Below, piece by piece: positions 14,317 through 21,686 of a stretch of DNA of 21,882 bases. The DNA is from an uncultured Oscillospiraceae bacterium (GTDB lineage: Bacteria; Bacillota; Clostridia; Oscillospirales; Oscillospiraceae), in the NCBI GenBank assembly GCA_900764755.1, contig CAAFPE010000095.1:1-21882 (forward strand), in the 5' to 3' direction. Within the stretch, counting starts at the first letter, position 1; each line of letters opens with the position of its first letter. Below the pieces are notes generated by a model that ran no database searches, was not told the origin of the DNA, and saw only the letters and a list, made by a program, of their open reading frames with translations. Both the position numbers and the translations under genes were made by a program.

Positions 14317-15498
14317 TCAGCGGTAGGAGTCCGCCAGCGCCTGGAACTTGGGCAGAGCACGCTGGATCATCTCAGTCTGGACGCAGTAGGCCAGGCGGAA
14401 GTGGCCCGGGGCTCCGAAGCCGGAACCGGGCACCAGCAGCAGGTCGAACTGCTTGGCCCGCTCGCTGAAGGCCAGGTCGTCCGGCTCCAGGCTGCGGGGG
14501 AAGAGGTAGAAGGCCCCGCCCGGCTCGGCCACATGGTAGCCCATCTCCCGCAGGGCAGGCACCAGCAGCTTGCAGTTGCGCTCATACACCGACAGGTCGG
14601 CGGTCATGTCGCAGCACAGGGAGGTCACCTGCTGGAACAGGCTGGGGGCATTCACATAACCCAGGGACCGCCCCGCTCCGGCCACCGCGGCGTACACTTC
14701 TCCAGAATCTGCCGCCTGTCCGGGAACCAGCACATATCCCAAACGCTCGCCGGGGAGAGAGAGAGACTTACTGAAGGAGTAGCATACGATGGTATCCCGG
14801 TACAGGTGGGGGATCCAGGGGGCCTGGAAGCCGGAGAACACGATCTCCCGATAGGGCTCGTCGGAGATGAGGTAGATGGGATGGCCGTACTCCTCCTCCT
14901 TCTGCCTTAAAATCTCCGCCAGCCGCTCCAGGGTCTCCCGGGAGTAGACCACGCCGGAGGGGTTGTTGGGGGAGTTGACTACCACGCCCTTGGTATGGGG
15001 GGTGAGAGCCTGCTCAAAGGCGGCAAAATCGATCTGGAAGTGCTCGATCTCCGGGGGAATCAGCACCATTTTGGCCCCAGCCCCCTCGATAAACACCTTG
15101 TACTCGGGGAAATAGGGGGCAAACACGATGAACTCGTCCCCCGGGCAGGTCAGCCCGTGGAACACACAGCAGAGAGAGGCCGCCGCCCCCACCGTGATGT
15201 AAAGCTGATCGGCGGTATAATCCCCGTCGAAGCGGCGGTTGAGGGAATCTGCGAAGCGCTGGCGGGCCGCGGCATCCCCCTGGGCGCTGGTGTAGCAGTG
15301 GATCAGCTCGGGCTGCTCCCGCAGGATGCGGATGGCCGCCTCATTCACTGCGTCGGGGGCAGGGACGCTGGGATTGCCCAGAGAGAAGTCGTACACGTTC
15401 TCCCGGCCCACCACAGCGGCCCGCTGATTGCCGTACTCAAACAGCTCCCGGATCACGGAGCGGGCAGTGCCCAGCCCCAGCATACGTTTTGAAACCAT
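14317..15498 (-). CDS. PLP-dependent aminotransferase, class I/II
   Basis: A 393-residue fold-type I aminotransferase. Visible elements are VVVNSPNNPSGVVY (cofactor asparagine in 175-182), ISDEPYRE with D213 and Y216, the Schiff-base lysine K244 in CYSFSKSLSLPGERLGY, phosphate-contact R252, and a C-terminal GHFRLAYC arginine that binds the substrate carboxylate. Length and motifs are complete. The ATG at 15498 follows GGAGG by nine bases. Aspartate, aromatic or branched-chain amino acids are all possible donors; a role in feeding 2-oxoacids to IorAB is inferred from window context. Transcription is from TTTACA-17-TATAAT, flanked by two copies of a 14-base repeat that look like operator sites. 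It diverges from the Enzyme I N-terminal-like gene. Confidence 0.92.
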   Translation of the reverse strand: MVSKRMLGLGTARSVIRELFEYGNQRAAVVGRENVYDFSLGNPSVPAPDAVNEAAIRILREQPELIHCYTSAQGDAAARQRFADSLNRRFDGDYTADQLYITVGAAASLCCVFHGLTCPGDEFIVFAPYFPEYKVFIEGAGAKMVLIPPEIEHFQIDFAAFEQALTPHTKGVVVNSPNNPSGVVYSRETLERLAEILRQKEEEYGHPIYLISDEPYREIVFSGFQAPWIPHLYRDTIVCYSFSKSLSLPGERLGYVLVPGQAADSGEVYAAVAGAGRSLGYVNAPSLFQQVTSLCCDMTADLSVYERNCKLLVPALREMGYHVAEPGGAFYLFPRSLEPDDLAFSERAKQFDLLLVPGSGFGAPGHFRLAYCVQTEMIQRALPKFQALADSYR

Positions 15499-15565
15499 TG
15501 GACATGACCTCCCGGTACTTTGGTAATCATTTTCCAGTCCGGCGCCGCCCAGTGCAGACGGGACG

Positions 15566-15579
15566 GTGCTGATTTGCCC
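15566..15579 (-). promoter_or_regulatory. Candidate operator copy 1 (GGGCAAATCAGCAC)
   Basis: A 14-base element on the minus strand, just downstream of the aminotransferase -10 and covering the expected start of transcription. It matches copy 2 at 13 of 14 positions. Confidence 0.5.
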
Positions 15580-15582
15580 CTT

Positions 15583-15611
15583 ATTATAGCACGGCTATTT
15601 AACGCTGTAAA
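15583..15611 (-). promoter_or_regulatory. SigmaA promoter of the aminotransferase gene
   Basis: On the minus strand TTTACA (15611-15606), a 17-base spacer, and a perfect TATAAT (15588-15583). The leader is about 78 bases. Confidence 0.78.
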
Positions 15612-15625
15612 GTGTTGATTTGCCC
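15612..15625 (-). promoter_or_regulatory. Candidate operator copy 2 (GGGCAAATCAACAC)
   Basis: Abuts the upstream edge of the aminotransferase -35. It lies 46 bases from copy 1 in the same orientation. The rest of the 434-base gap 15499-15932 is A/T-rich and holds no gene or RNA that I can recognise apart from the two divergent promoters. Confidence 0.5.
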
Positions 15626-15779
15626 ATTCTCTTTTCCAAGCAGATATAATAAAGAAATACACAGTATCCTTTTCATTTATACATTGATTTGAGAACCAGA
15701 TTGCCGCTCGCCCCCGTCCCTTTGCAAAAAAAGACGATCTTTCTCCCCCTCACATCATTTTTACCAGATAATTACAATC

Positions 15780-15816
15780 TTTGTTGTACACTATTCCCCG
15801 TTTACAAAACAACAAA
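15780..15816. promoter_or_regulatory. Inverted repeat TTTGTTGT/ACAACAAA at the -35 region
   Basis: Perfect eight-base arms (15780-15787 and 15809-15816) separated by 21 bases enclose the -35 of the Enzyme I N-terminal-like gene. This is a possible operator or activator site. Confidence 0.35.
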
Positions 15817-15829
15817 TTGACACTATAAT
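15801..15829 (+). promoter_or_regulatory. SigmaA promoter of the Enzyme I N-terminal-like gene
   Basis: TTTACA (15801-15806), 17-base spacer, perfect TATAAT (15824-15829). The hexamers are identical to those of the divergent aminotransferase promoter. The leader is about 97 bases. Confidence 0.72.
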
Positions 15830-15932
15830 CAAATCATACCATTTTATTCCCCTCGAAGCGGCTCGGCCAGGCATCCGGGAGCCGGCCGCACCCAGACAAA
15901 CATTTTCCCGGGCACACAAAGGCGGTGATCCT

Positions 15933-16691
15933 GTGCAGATCCTGACCGGAAAATCTATCCTGGACCAGTTCGCATTCGGTCCACTTTGCTTCTATCGGCG
16001 CGGCTCCTTCCATCTGGAGCCGGAATCCCGGCGAACCCCGGAAGAGGAGATCCACCGCTTCCACACCGCCCAGCGCCGGGCCATCCTCCAGCTGTCCGCC
16101 CTGTACAACTCCGCCTGTGTGGAGCTTGGCCCTCAGGCCGCCTCCATCTTCTCCATCCACTCCATGCTGCTGGAGGACGCCTCCCTGGTGGAGGGGGTGC
16201 TCTCCATCATCCAGAGCCGCCACGCCACGGCAGAATACGCTGTCCAGATGGTGGAGCGGGATTTTTCCAGTGCCTTTGCCGGCATGGACAGCCCCTATAT
16301 GCGGGCCCGTGGGGCGGATATACGGGACATCGCCAACCGGGTCATCCGCTGCCTGCTGGGGCTGAATACACCGGATCCCCTGGCCGCCCGCTCCGGGATC
16401 CTGGTCTCTGATGAACTGCTGCCCAGCGAGGTGCTGGCTCTGGACCGGCGGAAGCTGCTGGGTCTGGTGACCTGCCGCGGCAGTGTGGACAGCCATACCG
16501 CCATGCTGCTGCGGCTGATGAAGATCCCCGGCCTGGCTGAGGTAGAGATCTCCAGTCAGGAGGAGGGCCGCACCGCCCTGCTGGATGGCTTCAGCCACAG
16601 TCTCTACCTGGACCCGGAGCCCCAGCTGATGGCCGAACTGGGCCTCTCCTCCACTCCGGAATGCCGTCCCCTCGCCACAGCCGCACTGTAA
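15933..16691 (+). CDS. Stand-alone N-terminal half of PTS Enzyme I
   Basis: A 252-residue protein matching only the first half of phosphoenolpyruvate-protein phosphotransferase (Enzyme I, about 570 residues). Residues about 35-145 fit the helical HPr-binding subdomain (IHSMLLEDASLVEGVLSII, then RARGADIRDIANRVIRCLLG). Residues about 150-225 fit the swivelling phospho-histidine domain, with H188 in GSVDSHTAMLLRLMKIPG at the place of the active-site histidine of E. coli Enzyme I. The usual GGRTSH is changed to GSVDSH. The PEP- and Mg-binding TIM barrel is absent. It looks like a real gene: GTG start behind a near-perfect AAGGCGGTGATCC site (15919-15931), its own promoter, and a strong terminator. 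By itself it should not use PEP but might exchange phosphate with HPr. Whether it is a regulator, a phosphate sink or a decaying gene is open. Confidence 0.82.
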   Translation: MQILTGKSILDQFAFGPLCFYRRGSFHLEPESRRTPEEEIHRFHTAQRRAILQLSALYNSACVELGPQAASIFSIHSMLLEDASLVEGVLSIIQSRHATAEYAVQMVERDFSSAFAGMDSPYMRARGADIRDIANRVIRCLLGLNTPDPLAARSGILVSDELLPSEVLALDRRKLLGLVTCRGSVDSHTAMLLRLMKIPGLAEVEISSQEEGRTALLDGFSHSLYLDPEPQLMAELGLSSTPECRPLATAAL

Positions 16692-16713
16692 GCTTGCAGC
16701 ATCCTTTGAACAC

Positions 16714-16753
16714 AAAACGGTCCGTACCTGTTCCAACAGGTACGGACCGTTTT
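16714..16753. terminator. Perfect bidirectional terminator
   Basis: An 18-bp perfect stem (16714-16731 with 16736-16753) with a TCCA loop, A-run on the left and T-run on the right. It serves the Enzyme I N-terminal-like gene on the plus strand and ptb-buk on the minus strand. Confidence 0.93.
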
Positions 16754-16771
16754 TACAAATCAATCAGGACA

Positions 16772-17848
16772 TCAGGGAGCAGGCGGACGGAAAGTGTGGG
16801 CCTTCTCCCGGCCATCCAGGATGCGCAGCCCGCCTTGGGCCAGGGCCTCCATCTCATTTTCTCCTGGGATGACCACCACCTTCACCAGGTTGTGGAGGTA
16901 GTCGATCACCATTCCTGTCAGCTTCTTGGAGTTTGCCAGGCCGCCGGTAAGGATCACCGCGTCGATCAGCTCGGTGAAGCAGCCCAGCATGATGCCCACT
17001 CCCTTAGCGATCTGGAGGGCCTGGGCCTGATAGACCAGGGCGGCCCACTCATCCCCCTCCTGGATGCGGCGCTCGATCTCCCGGCAGTCGTGGGTCCCCA
17101 GCAGAGCGGACATCCCGCCCTCTCCCCGGAGTTTTTTCAGCATCTCCTTCTTGGTGTACTTCCCAGAGTAGCACAGATCCACCACATAGAGCATATTCAG
17201 GCTGCCGGAGCGGTCCGGTGAGAACGGGCCTGCGTCGTCGGAGACCGAGTCGATGATACGCCCGTGCCGGTGTGCAGAGATGGAGATCCCGCCCCCCAGG
17301 TGGGCTACCACCAGGTTCATATCCTCATACCGCCGGCCCAGTGTTTCCGCATACTTGTGGGAGGTGGCCCGGGCATTGAGCACATGGCAGAAGCTGGTGC
17401 GCGTGACCTCCTTGAAGCCGGTGACCCGGGCCTCCGGCACCAGTTCGTCGCTGGTCACTGCATCGTAGATATAGGCAGGGATCCCCAGGGGCTGGGCGAA
17501 GGCCCGTGCCATCAGCCCGCCCAGGTTGGAGGCGTGGTCGAATACCGGATAGTTCCGCAGGCAGTCGGCCAAATTGTCATCCACCAGATAGCCGCCGGCC
17601 ACGATGTTGGGGATGATCCCGCCCCGGCCCACCACTGCCGACAGGGTGGACAGGTCCATCCCCTCCTGGGCCAGCCAGCCCCGCACCAGGGCCACCCGGT
17701 AATCCAGCTGGTCGTACAGGCTGGGATATGGGGCCAGGTCCTGGTTGGTGTGGATGATGCTCCTCATGGCCGTCTGGTGCTCTCCGTCGTAGACAGCGGC
17801 CTTGGTACTGGTGGAGCCGGGATTCAATATCAACAGTCGATGGGACAT
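16772..17848 (-). CDS. buk: Butyrate kinase
   Basis: A 358-residue ASKHA-fold kinase that turns butyryl (or branched acyl) phosphate and ADP into the acid and ATP. Visible motifs are the N-terminal LILNPGSTSTKAAVYDGE, the phosphate-binding VVAHLGGGISISAHRHGRI, and LTGGLANSKKLTG in the second ATP-binding lobe. The frame is open another 75 codons upstream, but that part overlaps ptb and has shadow-frame composition. ATG 17848 follows AGGAGG directly and matches the family start MSHRLLILNPGS. It lies 34 bases after ptb, in the same transcript. The pair carries out the last, ATP-yielding step of butyrate or isobutyrate/isovalerate formation; which acid dominates cannot be read here. Confidence 0.95.
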   Translation of the reverse strand: MSHRLLILNPGSTSTKAAVYDGEHQTAMRSIIHTNQDLAPYPSLYDQLDYRVALVRGWLAQEGMDLSTLSAVVGRGGIIPNIVAGGYLVDDNLADCLRNYPVFDHASNLGGLMARAFAQPLGIPAYIYDAVTSDELVPEARVTGFKEVTRTSFCHVLNARATSHKYAETLGRRYEDMNLVVAHLGGGISISAHRHGRIIDSVSDDAGPFSPDRSGSLNMLYVVDLCYSGKYTKKEMLKKLRGEGGMSALLGTHDCREIERRIQEGDEWAALVYQAQALQIAKGVGIMLGCFTELIDAVILTGGLANSKKLTGMVIDYLHNLVKVVVIPGENEMEALAQGGLRILDGREKAHTFRPPAP

Positions 17849-17882
17849 GATCTTCCTCCTGTATCTTGTATTCGCCCAGTCC

Positions 17883-18785
17883 TCACCGGGCCATGGCCGC
17901 AGCGATGGCGATGGAGTTGTACTTCTCTTCCGGCGCGGCCCCCCGGGAGTTGACCGTGATGGGGACCGAGGCCCCCAGCACCAGCCCGGCCATCTTCCCC
18001 CCAGCCATACCGTACAGGGCCTTGCCCAGCAGGTTCCCCGCCGTGATGGAAGGGACCAGGAAGATGTCCGCATCCCCGGCCACCGGGCTGCGGTAGCCCT
18101 TCACCTGGGCGGCCTGGCGGTCGGTGGCCAGGTCGAAGGAGATGGGGCCCTCCACCTGACAGGGGCCAAAGTCTCCCCGCTCCGCTTCCGCCTTCAGGGC
18201 GGCCCCGTCCCCGGTCTCCGCCATGTGGGGGCTGACGGTCTCCACGGCGCACAGCACCGCCGCCTTGGGCTCCTCATACCCCAAAAAGCGGCACAGGCCC
18301 AGGGCGTTTTTCAAAATGGCCCGCTTCTGCTCCAGATCGGGGGCGACCACCATACCTCCGTCGGTGATGAACATGAGCTTGTGGTAGGCCGGGACGTCCA
18401 GAATGGCCACATGGGACAGCAGTTCCGCCGCACGGATCCCGCTCTCCCGCCGGACCACTGCCCCCAGCAGGGTCCCGGTGGGGAGCAGTCCCTTGATGAG
18501 CAGCTGGCCCTGCCCCTGCCGGATCAGCTCCACCGATCGGCTGGCACACTCCCTGTCATCCCGGGCGTCCACCACATCCTCCTCCGGCATGGGGGCTCCC
18601 AAGTCCTCTGCCATCCGCAGGATCTTGTCCCGCTCCCCCACCAGCAGGGGGCGGATCAGCCCGTCCCGCTGTGCCTGGAACACCGCCTCCAAGGTATGGG
18701 GGTCGTGGGCGGCGGCCACCACCGCCGTCCTGGGCGGAACGTCCCGCAGCCCGCTCCGCAGCGCCTGAAATCCGGAGATCTCCAT
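17883..18785 (-). CDS. ptb: Phosphate butyryltransferase
   Basis: A 300-residue member of the phosphate acetyl/butyryltransferase family that converts acyl-CoA and phosphate to acyl phosphate and CoA. Visible family features include VVAAAHDPHTLEAVFQAQ (23-40), RPLLVGERDKI (45-55), the KLMFITDGGMVVAPDLEQK block (about 135-153), and the C-terminal DIFLVPSITAGNLLGKAL (about 240-257). The length is that of Ptb, shorter than most Pta forms, and the direct buk neighbour supports butyryl rather than acetyl specificity. ATG 18785 follows GGAGGAAGG. No clear -35/-10 pair is visible in the 256-base gap shared with the divergent symporter gene, although TTTACA occurs there on this strand. Confidence 0.94.
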   Translation of the reverse strand: MEISGFQALRSGLRDVPPRTAVVAAAHDPHTLEAVFQAQRDGLIRPLLVGERDKILRMAEDLGAPMPEEDVVDARDDRECASRSVELIRQGQGQLLIKGLLPTGTLLGAVVRRESGIRAAELLSHVAILDVPAYHKLMFITDGGMVVAPDLEQKRAILKNALGLCRFLGYEEPKAAVLCAVETVSPHMAETGDGAALKAEAERGDFGPCQVEGPISFDLATDRQAAQVKGYRSPVAGDADIFLVPSITAGNLLGKALYGMAGGKMAGLVLGASVPITVNSRGAAPEEKYNSIAIAAAMAR

Positions 18786-18901
18786 TCTTTCCTTCCTCCT
18801 CTGTGCTTCCTGTGTCTATTCTATCATCCTACGACCCGGAAGTATAGTGTAAAGTTATGATCCGCCCGCTGAGCCCCTCTGAAAAAATTTTATTCTCCCT
18901 C

Positions 18902-18930
18902 TTGACTTTATCACTTTTATGCGTTAAACT
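18902..18930 (+). promoter_or_regulatory. Probable promoter of the sodium:solute symporter gene
   Basis: TTGACT (18902-18907), 17 bases, TAAACT (18925-18930). The leader is about 105 bases. Confidence 0.6.
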
Positions 18931-18936
18931 TCAACA

Positions 18937-18952
18937 CAGCAAATCAGCAAAT
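18937..18952 (+). promoter_or_regulatory. Tandem CAGCAAAT repeat at the symporter transcription start
   Basis: Two exact eight-base units side by side immediately after the -10. The stretch contains GCAAATCAGCA (18939-18949), the same 11 bases found in the aminotransferase operator candidates, so it may be a third copy of that site. Confidence 0.45.
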
Positions 18953-19041
18953 AGCCCAGACCTGCTCCACGGCCCCGCTCCTTCCCCGGGACGGGCGCGC
19001 AGCAGGCCCAGGACACTCCAACCTGAGAGGACGGATCCCCT

Positions 19042-20607
19042 ATGCTCATCAAACTGACCCTGCTCCTGGTATTCTTTGCAGTGATGGTGGCCATCGGCCT
19101 CTACTGCCGGAAAACCGCATCCGATGTCAACGGCTTTGTGCTGGGCGGACGCTCGGTGGGCCCCTGGCTCACCGCCTTCGCCTACGGCACCTCCTATTTC
19201 TCCGCTGTGGTCTTTGTCGGCTACGCCGGACAGTTCGGCTGGAAATACGGCATCGCCGCCACCTGGGCGGGGATCGGCAACGCCCTCCTGGGCTCGCTGC
19301 TGGCCTGGGTGGTGCTGGGCCGCCGCACCCGCATCATGTCCCAGCATTTGGACAGCGCCACCATGCCGGAATTTTTCGGCAAGCGGTTTGGCAGTCCCTC
19401 CCTGAAGGTGGCCGCCTCGGTCATCATCTTCATCTTTCTCATCCCCTATACCGCCAGCCTGTACAACGGCCTGTCCCGGCTGTTCGGCATGGCCTTTGAC
19501 ATCGACTACACGGTGTGTGTCATCGTGATGGCGGTGCTCACCGGAGTCTATGTCATCGCCGGCGGCTATATGGCCACCGCCATCAACGACTTTATCCAGG
19601 GCATCATCATGCTCTTTGGAATCTGTGCCGTGATCCTGGCCGTCCTCAACAGCCGGGGAGGCTTCCTGGCCGCCCTGGAGGGGCTGGCTCAGGTGAGCGA
19701 TCCCGCCGTCTCCTCCACCCCCGGCGTGTTCGCCTCCTTCTTCGGTCCCGACCCGGTGAACCTGCTGGGCGTGGTGCTGCTCACCTCCCTGGGCACCTGG
19801 GGCCTGCCCCAGATGGTGCAGAAGTTCTATGCCATTAAAAGCGAGAAGTCCATTGATGCCGGCACCGTCATCTCCACCCTGTTCGCCCTGGTGGTAGCCG
19901 GAGGGTGCTACTTCCTGGGGGGCTTTGGCCGCCTGTTCTCCGACCAGCTGGAGGTGGTGAATGGGGTCCCTGCCGGGGGCTATGACGCGGTGGTCCCCAC
20001 CATGCTGTCCGGCCTGCCCGATCTGCTGATGGCGGTGGTGGTGATCCTGGTACTGTCCGCCTCCATGTCCACCCTGTCCTCCCTTGTGCTCACCTCCAGC
20101 TCCACCCTCACCCTGGACCTGATCCGGGACCACCTGGTAAAGGACATGAGCCAGAAGAGACAGGTCTTTGTGATGCGGTGCCTCATTGTGGTGTTTATCG
20201 CCATCTCGGTGGTGCTGGCCATCATCCAGTACAAGTCCAGCGTCACCTTCATCGCCCAGCTCATGGGGGTGTCCTGGGGCGCGCTGGCCGGAGCCTTCCT
20301 GGCCCCCTTCCTGTACGGCCTGTACTGGAAAAAGGCCACCAGGGCAGCCTGCTGGGCCAGCTTCCTGTTCTCCACCCTGGTGATGACGGCCAATATCTTC
20401 TTCCAATCCAGCTTCCCCGCCCCGCTCCGCTCCCCCATCAACGCCGGGGCCTTCTGTATGCTGGCCGGGCTGGTCCTGGTTCCAGCGGTCTCGCTGTTCA
20501 CCCCCCGTCCGGACGCCGCCCTGGTAGAGGACGCCTTCTCCTGCTATGACCGGAAGGTGCTGGTCCGCCAGCGGGAGGCCCTGGGCGACGGTGAAAAGGC
20601 CGGATAA
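19042..20607 (+). CDS. Sodium:solute symporter family transporter
   Basis: A 521-residue polytopic membrane protein of the SSS (PutP-like) family, predicted with about 13 helices. It starts inside the first helix (LTLLLVFFAVMVAIGLYC). The substrate-site helix shows FVLGGRSVGPWLTAFAYGTS, the signature region is AGGYMATAINDFIQGIIMLF, and the Na2-site serines and threonines lie in SASMSTLSSLVLTSSST. The C-terminal ~35 residues are polar and cytoplasmic. ATG 19042 follows GAGAGGA at ten bases. Proline, pantothenate and small carboxylates are typical substrates, but none can be assigned here. The next gene, a metal hydrolase in the same direction, might act on the imported compound. Regulation may involve the repeat at 18937-18952. 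Confidence 0.92.
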   Translation: MLIKLTLLLVFFAVMVAIGLYCRKTASDVNGFVLGGRSVGPWLTAFAYGTSYFSAVVFVGYAGQFGWKYGIAATWAGIGNALLGSLLAWVVLGRRTRIMSQHLDSATMPEFFGKRFGSPSLKVAASVIIFIFLIPYTASLYNGLSRLFGMAFDIDYTVCVIVMAVLTGVYVIAGGYMATAINDFIQGIIMLFGICAVILAVLNSRGGFLAALEGLAQVSDPAVSSTPGVFASFFGPDPVNLLGVVLLTSLGTWGLPQMVQKFYAIKSEKSIDAGTVISTLFALVVAGGCYFLGGFGRLFSDQLEVVNGVPAGGYDAVVPTMLSGLPDLLMAVVVILVLSASMSTLSSLVLTSSSTLTLDLIRDHLVKDMSQKRQVFVMRCLIVVFIAISVVLAIIQYKSSVTFIAQLMGVSWGALAGAFLAPFLYGLYWKKATRAACWASFLFSTLVMTANIFFQSSFPAPLRSPINAGAFCMLAGLVLVPAVSLFTPRPDAALVEDAFSCYDRKVLVRQREALGDGEKAG

Positions 20608-20653
20608 GCCCAAAAACGCCAAAAAGTCCGCAAGAAACTTCCTTTTCAAAGCT

Positions 20654-20690
20654 GAAACCGTGTGGTACGCTATCCATACCACACGGTTTC
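20654..20690 (+). other. Perfect 14-bp hairpin between symporter and amidohydrolase
   Basis: GAAACCGTGTGGTA (20654-20667) pairs exactly with TACCACACGGTTTC (20677-20690) over a nine-base loop. There is no T-run after it, so it may be a partial terminator, an mRNA stabiliser or a protein-binding site that sets the ratio of the two genes. Confidence 0.6.
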
Positions 20691-20737
20691 GGTATTTCCG
20701 GACCCATGACTCAAACGAAAGGAACGGTCTGATCCCC

Positions 20738-21595
20738 ATGGTCATTGACATCCATACCCATACTTTCCCCGACCGGCTGGCCGCCACCACCATCCCCAAG
20801 CTGGAGCAGGCGTCCCATACCCGCTCCTTCTCTGACGGCACCAACGCCGGACTTGCCGCCTCTATGGCCCGGGCCGGAGTGAACTGCTCCGTGGTCCTCC
20901 CGGTGGCCACCGCCCCCAAGCAGGTAGTCCACGTCAACGACTGCTCAGCCCAGATCAATGAGCGCTTTCCCGAAACAGGCGTGTTCTCCCTCGGCTGCAT
21001 CCACCCCAACTTCTCCGACTACCGGAGCGAACTGGCCCGGGTGGCCAGTCTGGGCCTGAAGGGGATCAAGCTGCACCCCGTCTATCAGGGGGTGGATTTT
21101 GACGACATCCGCACTCTCCGCATCCTGGACCGGGCTGCGGAGCTGGGTCTGATCGTCCTCAGCCACTCTGGATTGGATGTGGGCTTCCCCGGTGTCGTCC
21201 ACGTCACTCCCCGGATGGTGCGCAGCGCCCTGGACCAGGTGGGCCCCATGACCCTCATCCTGGCCCACATGGGCGGCTGGCGGAATTGGGACCAGGTGGA
21301 AGCGCTGCTGCCCGACACCTCCGTCTATCTGGACACCTCCTACTCCCTGGGAAATCTGGCCCCCCTGGACGACGGCTTCTACCGCCCGGAGGACCTCCCC
21401 ATGATGCCCCAGGAGCAGTTCCTCCGCATGGTCCGCACCTTCGGCCCCCACCGCATCCTGTTCGGCACCGACAGCCCCTGGCAGAGCCAGACGGACGCCG
21501 TGGCCGCCATCCGCGCCCTGCCCCTCACCCAGGAGGAACAGGACGGCATCCTGGGCGGGAACGCCCAAAGGCTGCTGAACTTCCCAAACATGTAA
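20738..21595 (+). CDS. Metal-dependent amidohydrolase family protein
   Basis: A 285-residue TIM-barrel hydrolase or decarboxylase of the amidohydrolase-2 type. Metal ligands are visible in order: HxH at H6 and H8 (VIDIHTHTFPDR), KGIKLHPVYQG near 110, LSHSG near 142, ILAHMGGW near 178, and the barrel-end aspartate in ILFGTDSPW near 244. The frame is open upstream into the symporter gene, but that part has no family character. MVIDIHTH at 20738 is the normal start, with a rather distant AAAGGA site (about 14 bases). Substrate is unknown; members act on amides, lactones or aromatic acids. It lies 130 bases after the symporter, so an uptake-and-hydrolysis pair is plausible. A strong terminator follows at once. 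Confidence 0.9.
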   Translation: MVIDIHTHTFPDRLAATTIPKLEQASHTRSFSDGTNAGLAASMARAGVNCSVVLPVATAPKQVVHVNDCSAQINERFPETGVFSLGCIHPNFSDYRSELARVASLGLKGIKLHPVYQGVDFDDIRTLRILDRAAELGLIVLSHSGLDVGFPGVVHVTPRMVRSALDQVGPMTLILAHMGGWRNWDQVEALLPDTSVYLDTSYSLGNLAPLDDGFYRPEDLPMMPQEQFLRMVRTFGPHRILFGTDSPWQSQTDAVAAIRALPLTQEEQDGILGGNAQRLLNFPNM

Positions 21596-21638
21596 ATACG
21601 GTGGGTCATTACAGAGCAAGTAATGACCCGCCGTATTT
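21594..21638 (+). terminator. Strong terminator after the amidohydrolase
   Basis: A 19-bp stem (21594-21612 with 21620-21638, one G-T pair) with loop AGAGCAA and a following TTTTCTTTTTG tract. It overlaps the stop codon. Confidence 0.92.
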
Positions 21639-21686
21639 TCTTTTTGTAAAAACTGCATCCTGTTTTTCCAGGACAAATATCAGCCG

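Noticed and set aside
15640..15800. A small RNA or short gene in the A/T-rich gap between the aminotransferase and Enzyme I N-terminal-like genes
   Set aside because: No frame longer than a few codons with a ribosome site and no hairpin with a T-run was found.
17849..18073. A 75-codon N-terminal extension of butyrate kinase
   Set aside because: Overlaps ptb, has no family similarity, and a strong AGGAGG site precedes the internal ATG at 17848.
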